Of a stretch of 64,000 nt of DNA, positions 8,945 through 16,787 are shown one piece after another. Position numbers and translations under genes: made by a program. This DNA is from Ornithinimicrobium ciconiae (GTDB taxonomy: Bacteria; Actinomycetota; Actinomycetes; Actinomycetales; Dermatophilaceae): positions 3,720,001 through 3,784,000 of the forward strand of contig NZ_CP041616.1 of NCBI RefSeq assembly GCF_007197575.1, read 5' to 3'. The notes below the pieces were generated by a model. It saw only the letters and a program-made list of their open reading frames with translations. It searched no databases and had not been told where the DNA came from. Numbering within the stretch: position 1 is the stretch's first letter; every line of letters begins with the position of its first letter.

Positions 8945-9901
8945 CTAGAAGAAGACCGAGCGGCGGTCGCGCAGCAGGTTGTAGAGGGTGTGCTGGATGG
9001 TCTCGCGCACCCGGTCGGAGAGCTCGAAGACCACCGCCGGGTCGTCCGCAGCACCCTCACCCCGATCGTCGGTGCGGATCGGCGCACCGAACTCGATCAG
9101 CCACTTGCTCGGCAGCGGCACCATCCCGAGCGGGCCCAACCACGGGAAGGTCGGGGTCAGCGGGAAGTAGGGCAGACCGAGCAGCCGCGCAAGGGGGGCG
9201 GCGTTGGCCAGCATCGGGGCGATCTCCTCGGCCCCGACGATGGAGCACGGGATGATCGGCACCTCAGCCCGCAGGGCCGCCGCGACAAAGCCGCCTCGGC
9301 CGAAGCGTTGCAGCCGGTAGCGATCCTTGTAGAGCTTGCCGACGCCCTTGAAGCCCTCCGGCCAGACACCGACCAGCTGCCCCTCACTGAACAGCCGCTG
9401 GGCGTCAGCGCTGGTCGCCAGCGTGCTGCCGGTCTTGCGCGCGATCGGTCCCATCACCGGGCTGGCGAAGACCAGGTCGGCTCCGAGCATCCGCAGGGCA
9501 CGGTTCCCGGGTGTCTCCGTGTGGACCGCGACCTGGGTCATCAGGGAGTCCAGGGCGATCGTGCCGGAGTGGTTGGCCACGATGAGCGCACCGCCGTGCA
9601 GCGGGATGTTCTCCGCGCCGCGGACCTCCACCCGGAACCAGTCGCGATAGAGCGGGCGCAGCAGTGGCAGCGCCACGTGCTCGGTGAAGTCACCGTCATA
9701 GCCGAACTCGTCGACGGTGTAATCACCGGTGATCCGGCGCCGCAGGAAGGCGAGGGTGCGCGCGACGGACTCGTCGAGCTCGTCACCGGCGAGCCCCGCG
9801 GCGGCGCCAGCCGCCCGGAGCCCCTTGATCAGCACCATCACCAGGTGCTCGAGGTCACCCTCCAGCACCGGCGGTCGCTCCTGCTCAGGGTGTGCGGTCA
9901 C
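8945..9901 (-). CDS. Lysophospholipid acyltransferase family protein (PlsC-like)
   Basis: 318 residues. The acyltransferase core starts at about residue 95 with GGALIVANHSGTIALDSLMT and continues with VWPEGFKGVGKLYKDRYRL and VPIIPCSIVGAEE. The catalytic His and Asp are spaced H-X6-D, not the canonical H-X4-D of PlsC. The ~90-residue helical N-terminal part is extra. Homologues (Rv0502 type) lie in the same order in mycobacteria. It overlaps the SDR gene by 4 bp. A role in membrane lipid acylation is likely, but the acceptor is unknown. Confidence 0.85.
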   Translation of the reverse strand: MTAHPEQERPPVLEGDLEHLVMVLIKGLRAAGAAAGLAGDELDESVARTLAFLRRRITGDYTVDEFGYDGDFTEHVALPLLRPLYRDWFRVEVRGAENIPLHGGALIVANHSGTIALDSLMTQVAVHTETPGNRALRMLGADLVFASPVMGPIARKTGSTLATSADAQRLFSEGQLVGVWPEGFKGVGKLYKDRYRLQRFGRGGFVAAALRAEVPIIPCSIVGAEEIAPMLANAAPLARLLGLPYFPLTPTFPWLGPLGMVPLPSKWLIEFGAPIRTDDRGEGAADDPAVVFELSDRVRETIQHTLYNLLRDRRSVFF

Positions 9902-10905
9902 AGTGCCTCCTCGGGGGCCTGCTCGGGCCGGTCGCCGGCCCGGCGTGCGGCCAGGAAGGACTCAAAGGCACCCCGGGTCGTGTATGCCGGGGCGAACCCC
10001 AGCTCCTTGCGCATCCGGCCGGTGTCGATCACCCGACCGTAGGACAGGAACTCGAGATGGTCAGAGGGCAGCGCCGCCCATCCCAGCCGACGGGAGGCCC
10101 ACAGCGACAGACCACCGGCGCCCGGCACAACCGCCAGCCACGGACGCCTGCTCAGGGCCACGGCCTGCCCCAGGGACAGCACACCGTCTCCGGCGACGTT
10201 CACCGTGCCGACCACCGGTCCGGTGGTCGCGTGCACGACCGCTGCCACTGCGTCGTCCTCGTGCAGGAACTGCAGGCGGCCCTGCTGGCCGAAGGGCACC
10301 GGCAGCACCGGCATCCGGAAGTAGTCCGTCAGGACGGTGCGGATGCTGGGACCGATCACGTTGGCCATCCGCAGCATCGTGATGTCGAGGTCGGGGCGTC
10401 GCCGGGACAGGCCACGCACATAGCTCTCGGCCTCCATGGAGTCCTGGGGAAAGCCGGAGCGCGGCAGCTTCTTGGCGGTCATCTCCTCGGTGAACACCGC
10501 GGGGTCGCGCGGGGAGGAGCCATAGACACCGGCCGTGGACTTCACCACGACCCGACGCACGCCGGGTGACTTCTGGCAGGCAGCCATCAGCTGCATCGTG
10601 CCCAGGACGTTGATGTCCTTCTGGACGACCCGTCCGCCGGCATCGCGAGGGGTGGCGATGACGCCCATATGGACCACGGTGTCGACGCCAGCCTGCGCGA
10701 TCAACCGCGCCAGCAGCGGACTGCGGACGTCGGCACGGACATACTCACCGCGCCCCATGGGGTGCCGCGGCGGCACCAGGTCCACGCCGATGACACGCTC
10801 GAGCGAGGGGTCGTCGGCCAGTCGTCGGACCACCCTCCCGGCCAGTTCGCGGGCCACGCCGGTGACCAGCACGACCCGGGGACCGGGGACAGGTGTCCCG
10901 ACCAC
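9898..10905 (-). CDS. NAD-dependent epimerase/dehydratase-like SDR protein
   Basis: 335 residues with an N-terminal Rossmann start (RVVLVTGVARELAGRVVRRL) and an extended-SDR layout (VVHMGVIATP, VKSTAGVYGSS). The YxxxK catalytic pair expected after the Ser/Thr region is not recognisable; the corresponding stretch reads QDSMEAESYVRGL. It may therefore bind nucleotide without standard epimerase chemistry. The order bS22-SDR-acyltransferase is conserved in mycobacteria, where the homologue is labelled galE2. The start overlaps no gene; the acyltransferase start overlaps its stop by 4 bp. Confidence 0.82.
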   Translation of the reverse strand: MVGTPVPGPRVVLVTGVARELAGRVVRRLADDPSLERVIGVDLVPPRHPMGRGEYVRADVRSPLLARLIAQAGVDTVVHMGVIATPRDAGGRVVQKDINVLGTMQLMAACQKSPGVRRVVVKSTAGVYGSSPRDPAVFTEEMTAKKLPRSGFPQDSMEAESYVRGLSRRRPDLDITMLRMANVIGPSIRTVLTDYFRMPVLPVPFGQQGRLQFLHEDDAVAAVVHATTGPVVGTVNVAGDGVLSLGQAVALSRRPWLAVVPGAGGLSLWASRRLGWAALPSDHLEFLSYGRVIDTGRMRKELGFAPAYTTRGAFESFLAARRAGDRPEQAPEEAL

Positions 10906-10933
10906 TGGCGCTCACTCTCCTCGGCGGACGTGC

Positions 10934-10973
10934 GCGACGGCGCCGAACTCCACCCAGGAGTCGGCGCCGTCGC
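10934..10973. terminator. Strong stem-loop behind the bS22 gene
   Basis: GCGACGGCGCCGA at 10934 pairs with TCGGCGCCGTCGC ending at 10973, with an inner CTC/GAG extension. It begins 7 bp past the bS22 stop. No T-run follows, so it may attenuate read-through into the SDR gene or stabilise the short bS22 message. Confidence 0.5.
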
Positions 10974-10979
10974 GGTGGG

Positions 10980-11078
10980 TCACTTCTTGTTGCGACGCTG
11001 GTGACGCGTCTTGCGCAGCAGTTTGCGGTGCTTCTTCTTCGCCATACGCTTGCGGCGCTTCTTGATCACAGAGCCCAT
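10980..11078 (-). CDS. Small ribosomal protein bS22 (AURKAIP1/COX24-domain protein)
   Basis: 32 residues, too short for most gene callers. The product begins [20 protein letters not shown] and ends QRRNKK; more than half the residues are Lys or Arg. This is the actinobacterial AURKAIP1/COX24 family, which ribosome structures of M. smegmatis placed in the small subunit near the decoding region as bS22. Its neighbours (small HTH gene upstream, SDR gene downstream) match the mycobacterial order Rv0500A-Rv0500B-Rv0501. The start is ATG at 11078 and the stop is TGA at 10980. Confidence 0.93.
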   Translation of the reverse strand: MGSVIKKRRKRMAKKKHRKLLRKTRHQRRNKK

Positions 11079-11201
11079 TGGCTAAACCGTGTCCTTCGCT
11101 CGTGGAGATGTTGTCAATGGCCGACAGCACCCGCGGGGGCGGCCACCGGACAGTCGGCACAGTCTACCGCCCACGTCTGGCCCGTCCCAAACGCGTCGTG
11201 C

Positions 11202-11411
11202 TCAGGCGGTCCCGTGATAGGAGTCCTCGAGATAGGCCGTCACGGCCTTCTCGGGGACTCGGAAGGACCGGCCGACGCGCACCGACGGCAGCTCGCCAGA
11301 GTGCACAAGACGGTACACAGTCATCTTCGAGACACGCATCACCGCCGCGACCTCAGCCACAGTCATGAAACTCATCTCGCCGAGTCGGTGCTCATCAGCC
11401 ATCGACGTCAT
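11202..11411 (-). CDS. Helix-turn-helix DNA-binding protein (BldC/excisionase-like)
   Basis: 69 residues forming one MerR-like winged helix of the HTH_17 type: FMTVAEVAAVMRVSKMTVYR, then LPSVRVGRSFRVPEKAV. Proteins of this kind lie next to bS22 throughout actinobacteria and are related to the developmental regulator BldC. I chose the ATG at 11411 because GGAAG lies five bases before it; ATGs at 11402 and 11438 are alternatives. Despite the excisionase label in many databases there is no integrase nearby, so a chromosomal regulatory role is more likely. Confidence 0.85.
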   Translation of the reverse strand: MTSMADEHRLGEMSFMTVAEVAAVMRVSKMTVYRLVHSGELPSVRVGRSFRVPEKAVTAYLEDSYHGTA

Positions 11412-11572
11412 CCCGTCTTCCGCGCGCTTCGGGGCCAACGGGTCTCCGGTGGCGGTCCATCTGTCTGTGGAGAACCATAGGGGCAGATGGGGCTGTTGCG
11501 AAAGTCGTTGCGCCAGAAAAGTCCAGTAGACACGCCGTCTTGACCAAACTGTGACCTTCTTTCGTCGCCCGG

Positions 11573-12760
11573 CTAGTCAAACCAGGGGTCCAGTCCCCAC
11601 CCCGGGAAGACCGCCCGACGGGTCGCCATGATCGCCGCGTCGACGGGACGCTCCGGCTCGTAGCCCGATTCCCAGGTCCCGTAGCGGATCTCCCGACCGT
11701 CCAGGTCCCCCATGCGCAGCGGGGCATCGCGCCCGTAGTGCTCCGCGACATAGTCACGCCAGGGCTGCGGGGTGTCCAGCGTCAGGGACACCGGCTGGTG
11801 GGCCGCGATCGCCACCAGGTGGGTCCACGCGCGAGGCACCACCTCCACGAGCTCGTAGCCGCCACCGCCCAGGGCCACCCACTTACCGCCCGTCAGCTCG
11901 TGAGCAAGATCGTGCACCAGCCGGTAGGCCGCCTCCATCGCGTCGATCGAGACGGTCAGGTGGCTCAGCGGGTCGGCATAGTGTGCGTCACAGCCGTGCT
12001 GGGTCACCAGGATCTGCGGACGGAACGCCCGCACCACCTGCGGCACGACGGAGTGGATCGCCCGCAGCCAGCCCTCGTCACCGGTGCCAGGAGGCAGGGC
12101 CACGTTGACTGCGCTGTCTGGTGCCCGGGGGCCGCCGGTGTCACCGGGAAAGCCGGTGCCCGGGAAGAGCGCGGCACCCGTCTCGTGCACCGAGACCGTC
12201 ATGACCCGCGGATCGTCCCAGAACGCCCGCTCCACACCGTCCCCGTGGTGGACGTCGACGTCCACGTAGGCCACCCGTTCCACCCCCTGGTCCAGCAGCC
12301 ACTGGATGCCCACGGCGATGTCGTTGTAGACACAGAAGCCGGCGACGCTGTCCGGCATACCGTGGTGCAGCCCCCCGGCGATGTTGACCGCGTGAGAGGC
12401 CTCTCCGGTCCAGACGGCACGACACGAGTCGATGGTCGCCCCGACGGCGAGCGCGGTCGCGTCGTGCATACCGGCGAAACTCGGGGTGTCGTCCATCCCC
12501 AGCCCGTGACCGGTGACGTCGGCACGGGGGTCCTCGGAGACGGCCCGGACGGCCTCGACCAGTGCCGCGGTGTGCACCGTGCGGATCTGGTCGTCAGTGG
12601 CCTCCTCGGCCCCCACGACAGTCACCTGCGGCAACGACAGCAGGCCCAGCTCGTCACACAGCCGGTGGGTGAGCTCCAGGCGGGAGGGATGCATCGGATG
12701 TCCCGGCCCGAAGTCGTAGGACGTGAAACGCTGGTCCCACACAACGCGTGCCCCAATCAT
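11573..12760 (-). CDS. acuC: Acetoin utilisation-type protein deacetylase
   Basis: 395 residues of the class I histone-deacetylase fold. Key sites are visible: the HPMHPSRLE opening, the tandem histidines in GGLHHGMPDS, the zinc-binding aspartate/histidine in VDVDVHHGDGVERAF, the second zinc aspartate in CDAHYADPL, and the C-terminal GGGGYE with the catalytic-type tyrosine. AcuC removes acetyl groups from lysines, classically to activate acetyl-CoA synthetase. It diverges from the TrkA gene with 36 bp between starts. No acetyl-CoA synthetase is present here, but a GNAT gene lies about 0.8 kb beyond its start. Confidence 0.93.
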   Translation of the reverse strand: MIGARVVWDQRFTSYDFGPGHPMHPSRLELTHRLCDELGLLSLPQVTVVGAEEATDDQIRTVHTAALVEAVRAVSEDPRADVTGHGLGMDDTPSFAGMHDATALAVGATIDSCRAVWTGEASHAVNIAGGLHHGMPDSVAGFCVYNDIAVGIQWLLDQGVERVAYVDVDVHHGDGVERAFWDDPRVMTVSVHETGAALFPGTGFPGDTGGPRAPDSAVNVALPPGTGDEGWLRAIHSVVPQVVRAFRPQILVTQHGCDAHYADPLSHLTVSIDAMEAAYRLVHDLAHELTGGKWVALGGGGYELVEVVPRAWTHLVAIAAHQPVSLTLDTPQPWRDYVAEHYGRDAPLRMGDLDGREIRYGTWESGYEPERPVDAAIMATRRAVFPGWGLDPWFD

Positions 12761-12796
12761 GGTGACACGCTAGACCACCAGGGTCAGGAGCCGAAC

Positions 12797-13474
12797 ATGG
12801 TCGGGTTGAGCAAGCACCGGTTGTTTGACGAGGACGTGCTCGTCATCGGGCTGGGGCGCTTCGGGGCGGCGGCCGCTCTGGAGATGGATCGACTCGGCTA
12901 TCGCGTCCACGCCATCGAGAGCGACCACGCACTGGCCGAGCGGTTCTCCCGCAAACTGACCCGGGTGATCGCCGTCGACTCTGCCGACCCCAGCCAGCTC
13001 GCCCAGGCCAAGCCGCAGGACTTCCGGGTCGCTGTCGTCGGCATCGGCACCTCGATCGAGGGTTCGCTGCTCACGGCCGGCAATCTGGTGGATGCCGGCG
13101 TCCCGTCCATCTGGGCCAAGGCCGTCTCAGCCGAGCACGCGCGGCTGCTCGAGCGGATCGGCGTGCACCACGTGATCTTCCCCGAGGCGGAGTCGGGCAG
13201 CAGGGTGGCTCACCTGGTCAACGACCGGATGCAGGGTTATATCGAGTTCGAGGACGGCTACGCCATCGTCAAGATGGCACCGCCGCAGGAGATGATCGGC
13301 TTCACGCTGGCCGAGACCGACATCCGCAAGCGCTATGGCGTCACGGTCGTCGGCGTCAAGGCGCCGGGCGAGGACTTCGCCCACGCGGTTCCCGAGACCA
13401 AGGTCGGTCGCCACCACATGATGATCGTGTCCGGGCCGAGCAAACTGATCGAGCAACTCGCCGCCCGTCCCTGA
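12797..13474 (+). CDS. TrkA/KtrA-type potassium channel gating subunit
   Basis: 225 residues: one RCK_N Rossmann domain (VLVIGLGRFGAAAALEMDRLG, with the acidic VHAIESD tip that binds nucleotide) and one RCK_C domain from about residue 140 (MIGFTLAETDIRKRYGVTVVGV). A single RCK pair means it acts as an octameric ring like KtrA, not the double-RCK TrkA of E. coli. AGGAG lies six bases before the ATG, so the long upstream frame was dropped. The membrane partner is not in the window. RCK proteins of this class are often regulated by c-di-AMP, whose synthase DisA is encoded 7 kb away. Confidence 0.92.
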   Translation: MVGLSKHRLFDEDVLVIGLGRFGAAAALEMDRLGYRVHAIESDHALAERFSRKLTRVIAVDSADPSQLAQAKPQDFRVAVVGIGTSIEGSLLTAGNLVDAGVPSIWAKAVSAEHARLLERIGVHHVIFPEAESGSRVAHLVNDRMQGYIEFEDGYAIVKMAPPQEMIGFTLAETDIRKRYGVTVVGVKAPGEDFAHAVPETKVGRHHMMIVSGPSKLIEQLAARP

Positions 13475-13587
13475 GGTTCAGACCCGACGCAGCGCCGACT
13501 CGACGTCGTGAAGCCAGAAGTGGTTCCACGAGCCGGCTGCAGCACGCTCCAAGAACCCGTCGCCGCTGCCCGACGAGCGGAGGCGCC

Positions 13588-14121
13588 TCAGAGCGAGGTG
13601 GGCACCCCGGCCGAGTTGCTCAGCGGCAGGACCATCGCCAGCTCCTCGGCGTCCTCGGCGTCATCGACACCGTGGATCTGCATGGGGCGGCGGTTGTCGG
13701 TCGGTCGGAAGCCAAAGCTGCTGGCGAAGGCCACGGCGGGACCGTTGTCGGTGCCCACCCAGTAGATGAGCTGCTTCAGGTCATCGTTGCGGGCCTGGGC
13801 CGCGGCTGCCTCAAGGAGCTTGCGGGCCACGCCGGTGCCGCGACGGGCCGGCTCGACCCAGAGCCCGAACAGCTCGCCGACGCCTGGCTCCTCGATCTTG
13901 TGACTGCCGACGCTGACGACGCCCAGGAGAGCTCCGTCCTGCTCGGCCAGGAGCCGGCGCGAGCGCTGCATCCGGTCGCGCCAGCGGGCCTCGTCGTAGC
14001 TCTCTTCCTCCTCCGCCGAGGCGACGAACGCCTCGGGGGATTCCTTCAGCGCACGCAGCCGAGCCTCTCGGTACTCTGACCAGTTCTCTTCCTCAAGCAC
14101 ACGCACGCTGATGTCAGTCAT
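13588..14121 (-). CDS. GNAT family N-acetyltransferase
   Basis: 177 residues with the GNAT acetyl-CoA site LWVEPARRGTGVARKLLEAA and a preceding strand (GELFGLWV). The N-terminal VRVLEEENWSEYREARLRALKESPEAF is shared by many small-molecule or protein acetylases. The ATG at 14121 was preferred because AGAG lies eight bases in front. It converges with the TrkA gene. The substrate is unknown. Proximity to the AcuC deacetylase is suggestive of an acetylation pair but is not evidence for one. Confidence 0.88.
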   Translation of the reverse strand: MTDISVRVLEEENWSEYREARLRALKESPEAFVASAEEEESYDEARWRDRMQRSRRLLAEQDGALLGVVSVGSHKIEEPGVGELFGLWVEPARRGTGVARKLLEAAAAQARNDDLKQLIYWVGTDNGPAVAFASSFGFRPTDNRRPMQIHGVDDAEDAEELAMVLPLSNSAGVPTSL

Positions 14122-14192
14122 GGGCATAACTCTGGCACAAGCCGCCCACAAGACTCCATGGGGGCTGTGGTGAACAGTGGGTGATTCTTCCC

Positions 14193-14996
14193 TCAGTCAC
14201 CTTCCGACAGCTCCTGGGACCGGCGCGCAGCGGCCTCGATGGCCGTCAGAAAAGCGGCTCTGACCTTGTGGTCTTCGAGTTGCCTGAGGGCTGCCACGCT
14301 GGTCCCGCCGGGGCTGGAGACCTGCTCTCGCAGGATGCTCGGATGCTCGCCGGTCTCCCGGATCATGGTCGCCGCCCCATAGAGCGTCTGCACCACCATC
14401 TCCGTCGCGGTCTGGCGGGGCAGCCCGAGCAGCACCCCGGCCTCGATCATCGCCTCGGTGACATAAAAGATGTATGCCGGGCCGCTGCCACTGATCGCGG
14501 TGGCCGCGTGCTGGTGCTTCTCGTCCAGGATCAGCACCCGCCCGAAGGTGGCCAGGAGCTCCTCTGCCTGGGCGAGGTGCTTGGGGGTGCAGTGTCGCCC
14601 CGCACTCAGGATGGACATTCCCTGGTCGACCTGGGCCGGGGTGTTCGGCATGACCCGGACGACGCCGGTGTTGGCCGGCAGCCGGTTCTCGAGATACTCG
14701 GTGCTGATCCCCGCCGCGACGGAGATCACGAGGGTCTCGGTCCCGATGCTGGCGTGGATCGTGGCCAGCAGGTCGGGCATGTCCTGCGGCTTCACGGCGA
14801 GCACGACGATGTCGGCGTGTTGTGCCGCTTCGGCCGCCGGGGCTGAGACGACGCCGTGCTGCTGCGCCAGCTCCCGGGTGGGCTCGACCATGCGGTCGCT
14901 GAGCACGATGTCAGCGGGCGGGCGACCGGAGCGCAGCAGTGCGGACAGCACCGCTCCACCCATCACCCCGGCTCCCAGGATGGCGACACGGGTCAT
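14193..14996 (-). CDS. proC: Pyrroline-5-carboxylate reductase
   Basis: 267 residues. It reduces pyrroline-5-carboxylate to proline with NAD(P)H. The start motif TRVAILGAGVMGGAVLSALL is the Rossmann site; VLAVKPQDM, RVMPNTPAQV and the C-terminal SPGGTSVAAL substrate region are all present. The start at 14996 was chosen because the family begins here and it lies 4 bp after the proline dehydrogenase stop. The pairing of ProC with a proline-degrading enzyme in one operon implies a proline/P5C cycle or a catabolic module. Confidence 0.96.
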   Translation of the reverse strand: MTRVAILGAGVMGGAVLSALLRSGRPPADIVLSDRMVEPTRELAQQHGVVSAPAAEAAQHADIVVLAVKPQDMPDLLATIHASIGTETLVISVAAGISTEYLENRLPANTGVVRVMPNTPAQVDQGMSILSAGRHCTPKHLAQAEELLATFGRVLILDEKHQHAATAISGSGPAYIFYVTEAMIEAGVLLGLPRQTATEMVVQTLYGAATMIRETGEHPSILREQVSSPGGTSVAALRQLEDHKVRAAFLTAIEAAARRSQELSEGD

Positions 14997-15000
14997 CTGC

Positions 15001-15966
15001 TCAGCCCTTCGTGGCCAGCGCGCGCAGGAAGAAGCGCAGGTTGGACGGACGCTCGGCCATACGGCGCATGAGATAGCCGTACCACTCGTCGCCATAGGGG
15101 ATGTAGACCCGGACCTGCTCGCCCTGGGCTGCCAGGCGGCGCTGCTCCTCGGGCCGGATGCCCAGCAGCATCTGATACTCGAAGCTGTCCGCTGCCCGTC
15201 CGTTGGCGGCCGCCAGCATGCCCGCGATCTCGACCAGCCGCGGGTCGTGGGTGGCGACCATGGGATAGCCCTGCCCGGACATCAGGATCTTCAGGCAGCG
15301 CACATAGGCCTTGTCGACCTCGCTCTTGTCCTGGTAGGCCACCGACTGCGGCTCCTTGTAGGTGCCCTTGCAGAGCCGCACCCGGCTGCCCTCACCGGCC
15401 AGCTCCCGGCAGTCCTGCTCGGTGCGGTAGAGGTAGGACTGGAGCACGGCGCCGACCCACGGCCAGTCCTGACGCAGCTCGCGCAGGATCGACAGGGTCG
15501 AGTCGGTGGTGGTGTGGTCCTCCATGTCGAGGGTCACCGTGGTCCCGGCGTTGGCTGCGACCTGGCAGATGGCCCGGGCGTGCTCGAGCGCGATCTGCTC
15601 CCCGTCGCCGCCGAGGGCTTGCCCCAGCGCACTCAGTTTGAGGCTGACCTCGACCGTCCCGTCCTGGGTCAGCCCCGCCTCGGAGAGCGCACCCAGCAGG
15701 GTCACGTAGGCGTCCCTGGTGTAGGTCGCCTGAGCCGGGTCGAGGGTGTCTTCCCCCAGGAAGTCGATGGTGGCCATCCGACCGGAGGTGTGGAGCTCGC
15801 CCGCCACCTCGACGGCCGCGTCCGTGGACTCCCCCGCCACGAAACGTCGGACCACGGACCGGCTGACCGGGGCCTTTTCCAGGACGTCCCGCAACTGGTG
15901 GTTGCGACTGAGCACGAGCAGTCCCTGCTTCATCCACACGCTCGGGTCGAGGTCCGCGGCGTCCAT
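15001..15966 (-). CDS. Proline dehydrogenase
   Basis: About 321 residues, the monofunctional FAD-dependent TIM-barrel type that oxidises proline to P5C and passes electrons to quinone. Marks are TLDMEDHTTTDSTL, the RLCKGTYKEP strand with the FAD/substrate lysine, FEYQMLLGIR and the C-terminal RVYIPYGDEWYGYLMRRMAERPSN arginine pair. Two ATG codons are adjacent (15969 and 15966). AAGGAGG is only one base from the first, so the second is more plausible. No P5C dehydrogenase is in the window. Confidence 0.94.
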   Translation of the reverse strand: MDAADLDPSVWMKQGLLVLSRNHQLRDVLEKAPVSRSVVRRFVAGESTDAAVEVAGELHTSGRMATIDFLGEDTLDPAQATYTRDAYVTLLGALSEAGLTQDGTVEVSLKLSALGQALGGDGEQIALEHARAICQVAANAGTTVTLDMEDHTTTDSTLSILRELRQDWPWVGAVLQSYLYRTEQDCRELAGEGSRVRLCKGTYKEPQSVAYQDKSEVDKAYVRCLKILMSGQGYPMVATHDPRLVEIAGMLAAANGRAADSFEYQMLLGIRPEEQRRLAAQGEQVRVYIPYGDEWYGYLMRRMAERPSNLRFFLRALATKG

Positions 15967-16007
15967 CATGCCTCCTTGATCATTCCTGGGCAGGCCCAGA
16001 GTAGTCG

Positions 16008-16787
16008 CTACTGGTCGAGGTGCTTGCGGGTGAACTCGAGCGCTTCCGCCAGGTCGGCCTCGCGTTGCGTGACGCTCGCCTTCCGGGTCCCCACCTCCAG
16101 GGTGATAGCACCGGCATAGTCGCGCTCGACGAGGGTGCGCAGCAGGACGTCGACGGGCTGGGTGCCGCGGCCGGGCACCAGGTGCTCGTCCTTGAACGAG
16201 CCGGTGCCGTCACCGAGGTGGATGTGGCTGACCCGGTCACCGAGACGGTCCAGCAGGTCGACGCAGTCGACCGATCCCGTCGAGGCGTGCGAGACGTCCA
16301 GCGTCACGTGCTGATAGGTCTGCTCCACGGGATCCCAGTGCGGGCGGTAGGCCTGCATCTCGGAGGTGCCGGCCCGCCACGGAAACATGTTCTCCACAGC
16401 CAGCAGCACGTCCGTGGTCTCCTGTCGCTCGGCGATCCCTTCGACGAACCCCTCGGCATAGTCCCGCTGCCAGCGGAAGGGCGGGTGGATGACCACCACC
16501 TTCGCGCCGACCTCCTCAGCGAGCCGCACCGATCGGTCCACCTTGCCCCACGGCTCCCACCCCCACAGCCGCTGCGCCAGCAGCAGCGTCGGCGCGTGGA
16601 TCGCTCCGATCTGCAGGTCGTGCAGACTGGCGAGGGCCTGCAGCGCGCCCGGCTCCTGGGTCAGCGGGTCGGTCCAGACCATGATCTCCACCCCGTCATA
16701 GCCCAGCCGTTCTGCCAGGTCGAAGGCGTAGGCACCGTTTTCGGGATAGACGGACGAGGTGGACAGCAGGACGGGGTTCGTAGCCAT
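16008..16787 (-). CDS. Sugar phosphate isomerase/epimerase-like TIM-barrel protein
   Basis: 259 residues of the xylose isomerase-like AP endonuclease fold: YGDGVEIM-type first strands (LGYDGVEIMVWTDP), VVIHPPFRW, VAVENMFPW, LDVSHAST and the metal-binding HIHLGDGTG. Homologues (Rv0498 as I recall) sit between ppx and proC in mycobacteria. The start is set at 16787, where ATG overlaps the ppx stop as TGATG, indicating coupling. Metal-dependent isomerase or epimerase activity is likely; the substrate is not known. Confidence 0.85.
   Translation of the reverse strand: MATNPVLLSTSSVYPENGAYAFDLAERLGYDGVEIMVWTDPLTQEPGALQALASLHDLQIGAIHAPTLLLAQRLWGWEPWGKVDRSVRLAEEVGAKVVVIHPPFRWQRDYAEGFVEGIAERQETTDVLLAVENMFPWRAGTSEMQAYRPHWDPVEQTYQHVTLDVSHASTGSVDCVDLLDRLGDRVSHIHLGDGTGSFKDEHLVPGRGTQPVDVLLRTLVERDYAGAITLEVGTRKASVTQREADLAEALEFTRKHLDQ

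Noticed and set aside
11202..11411. Phage excisionase
   Set aside because: The HTH_17 fold is shared with excisionases, but the gene lies in a conserved chromosomal order beside bS22 and no phage genes are present.
11738..12796. N-terminal extension of the TrkA-type gene
   Set aside because: The extension is antisense to acuC; the ATG at 12797 has AGGAG in front and begins the Rossmann domain.
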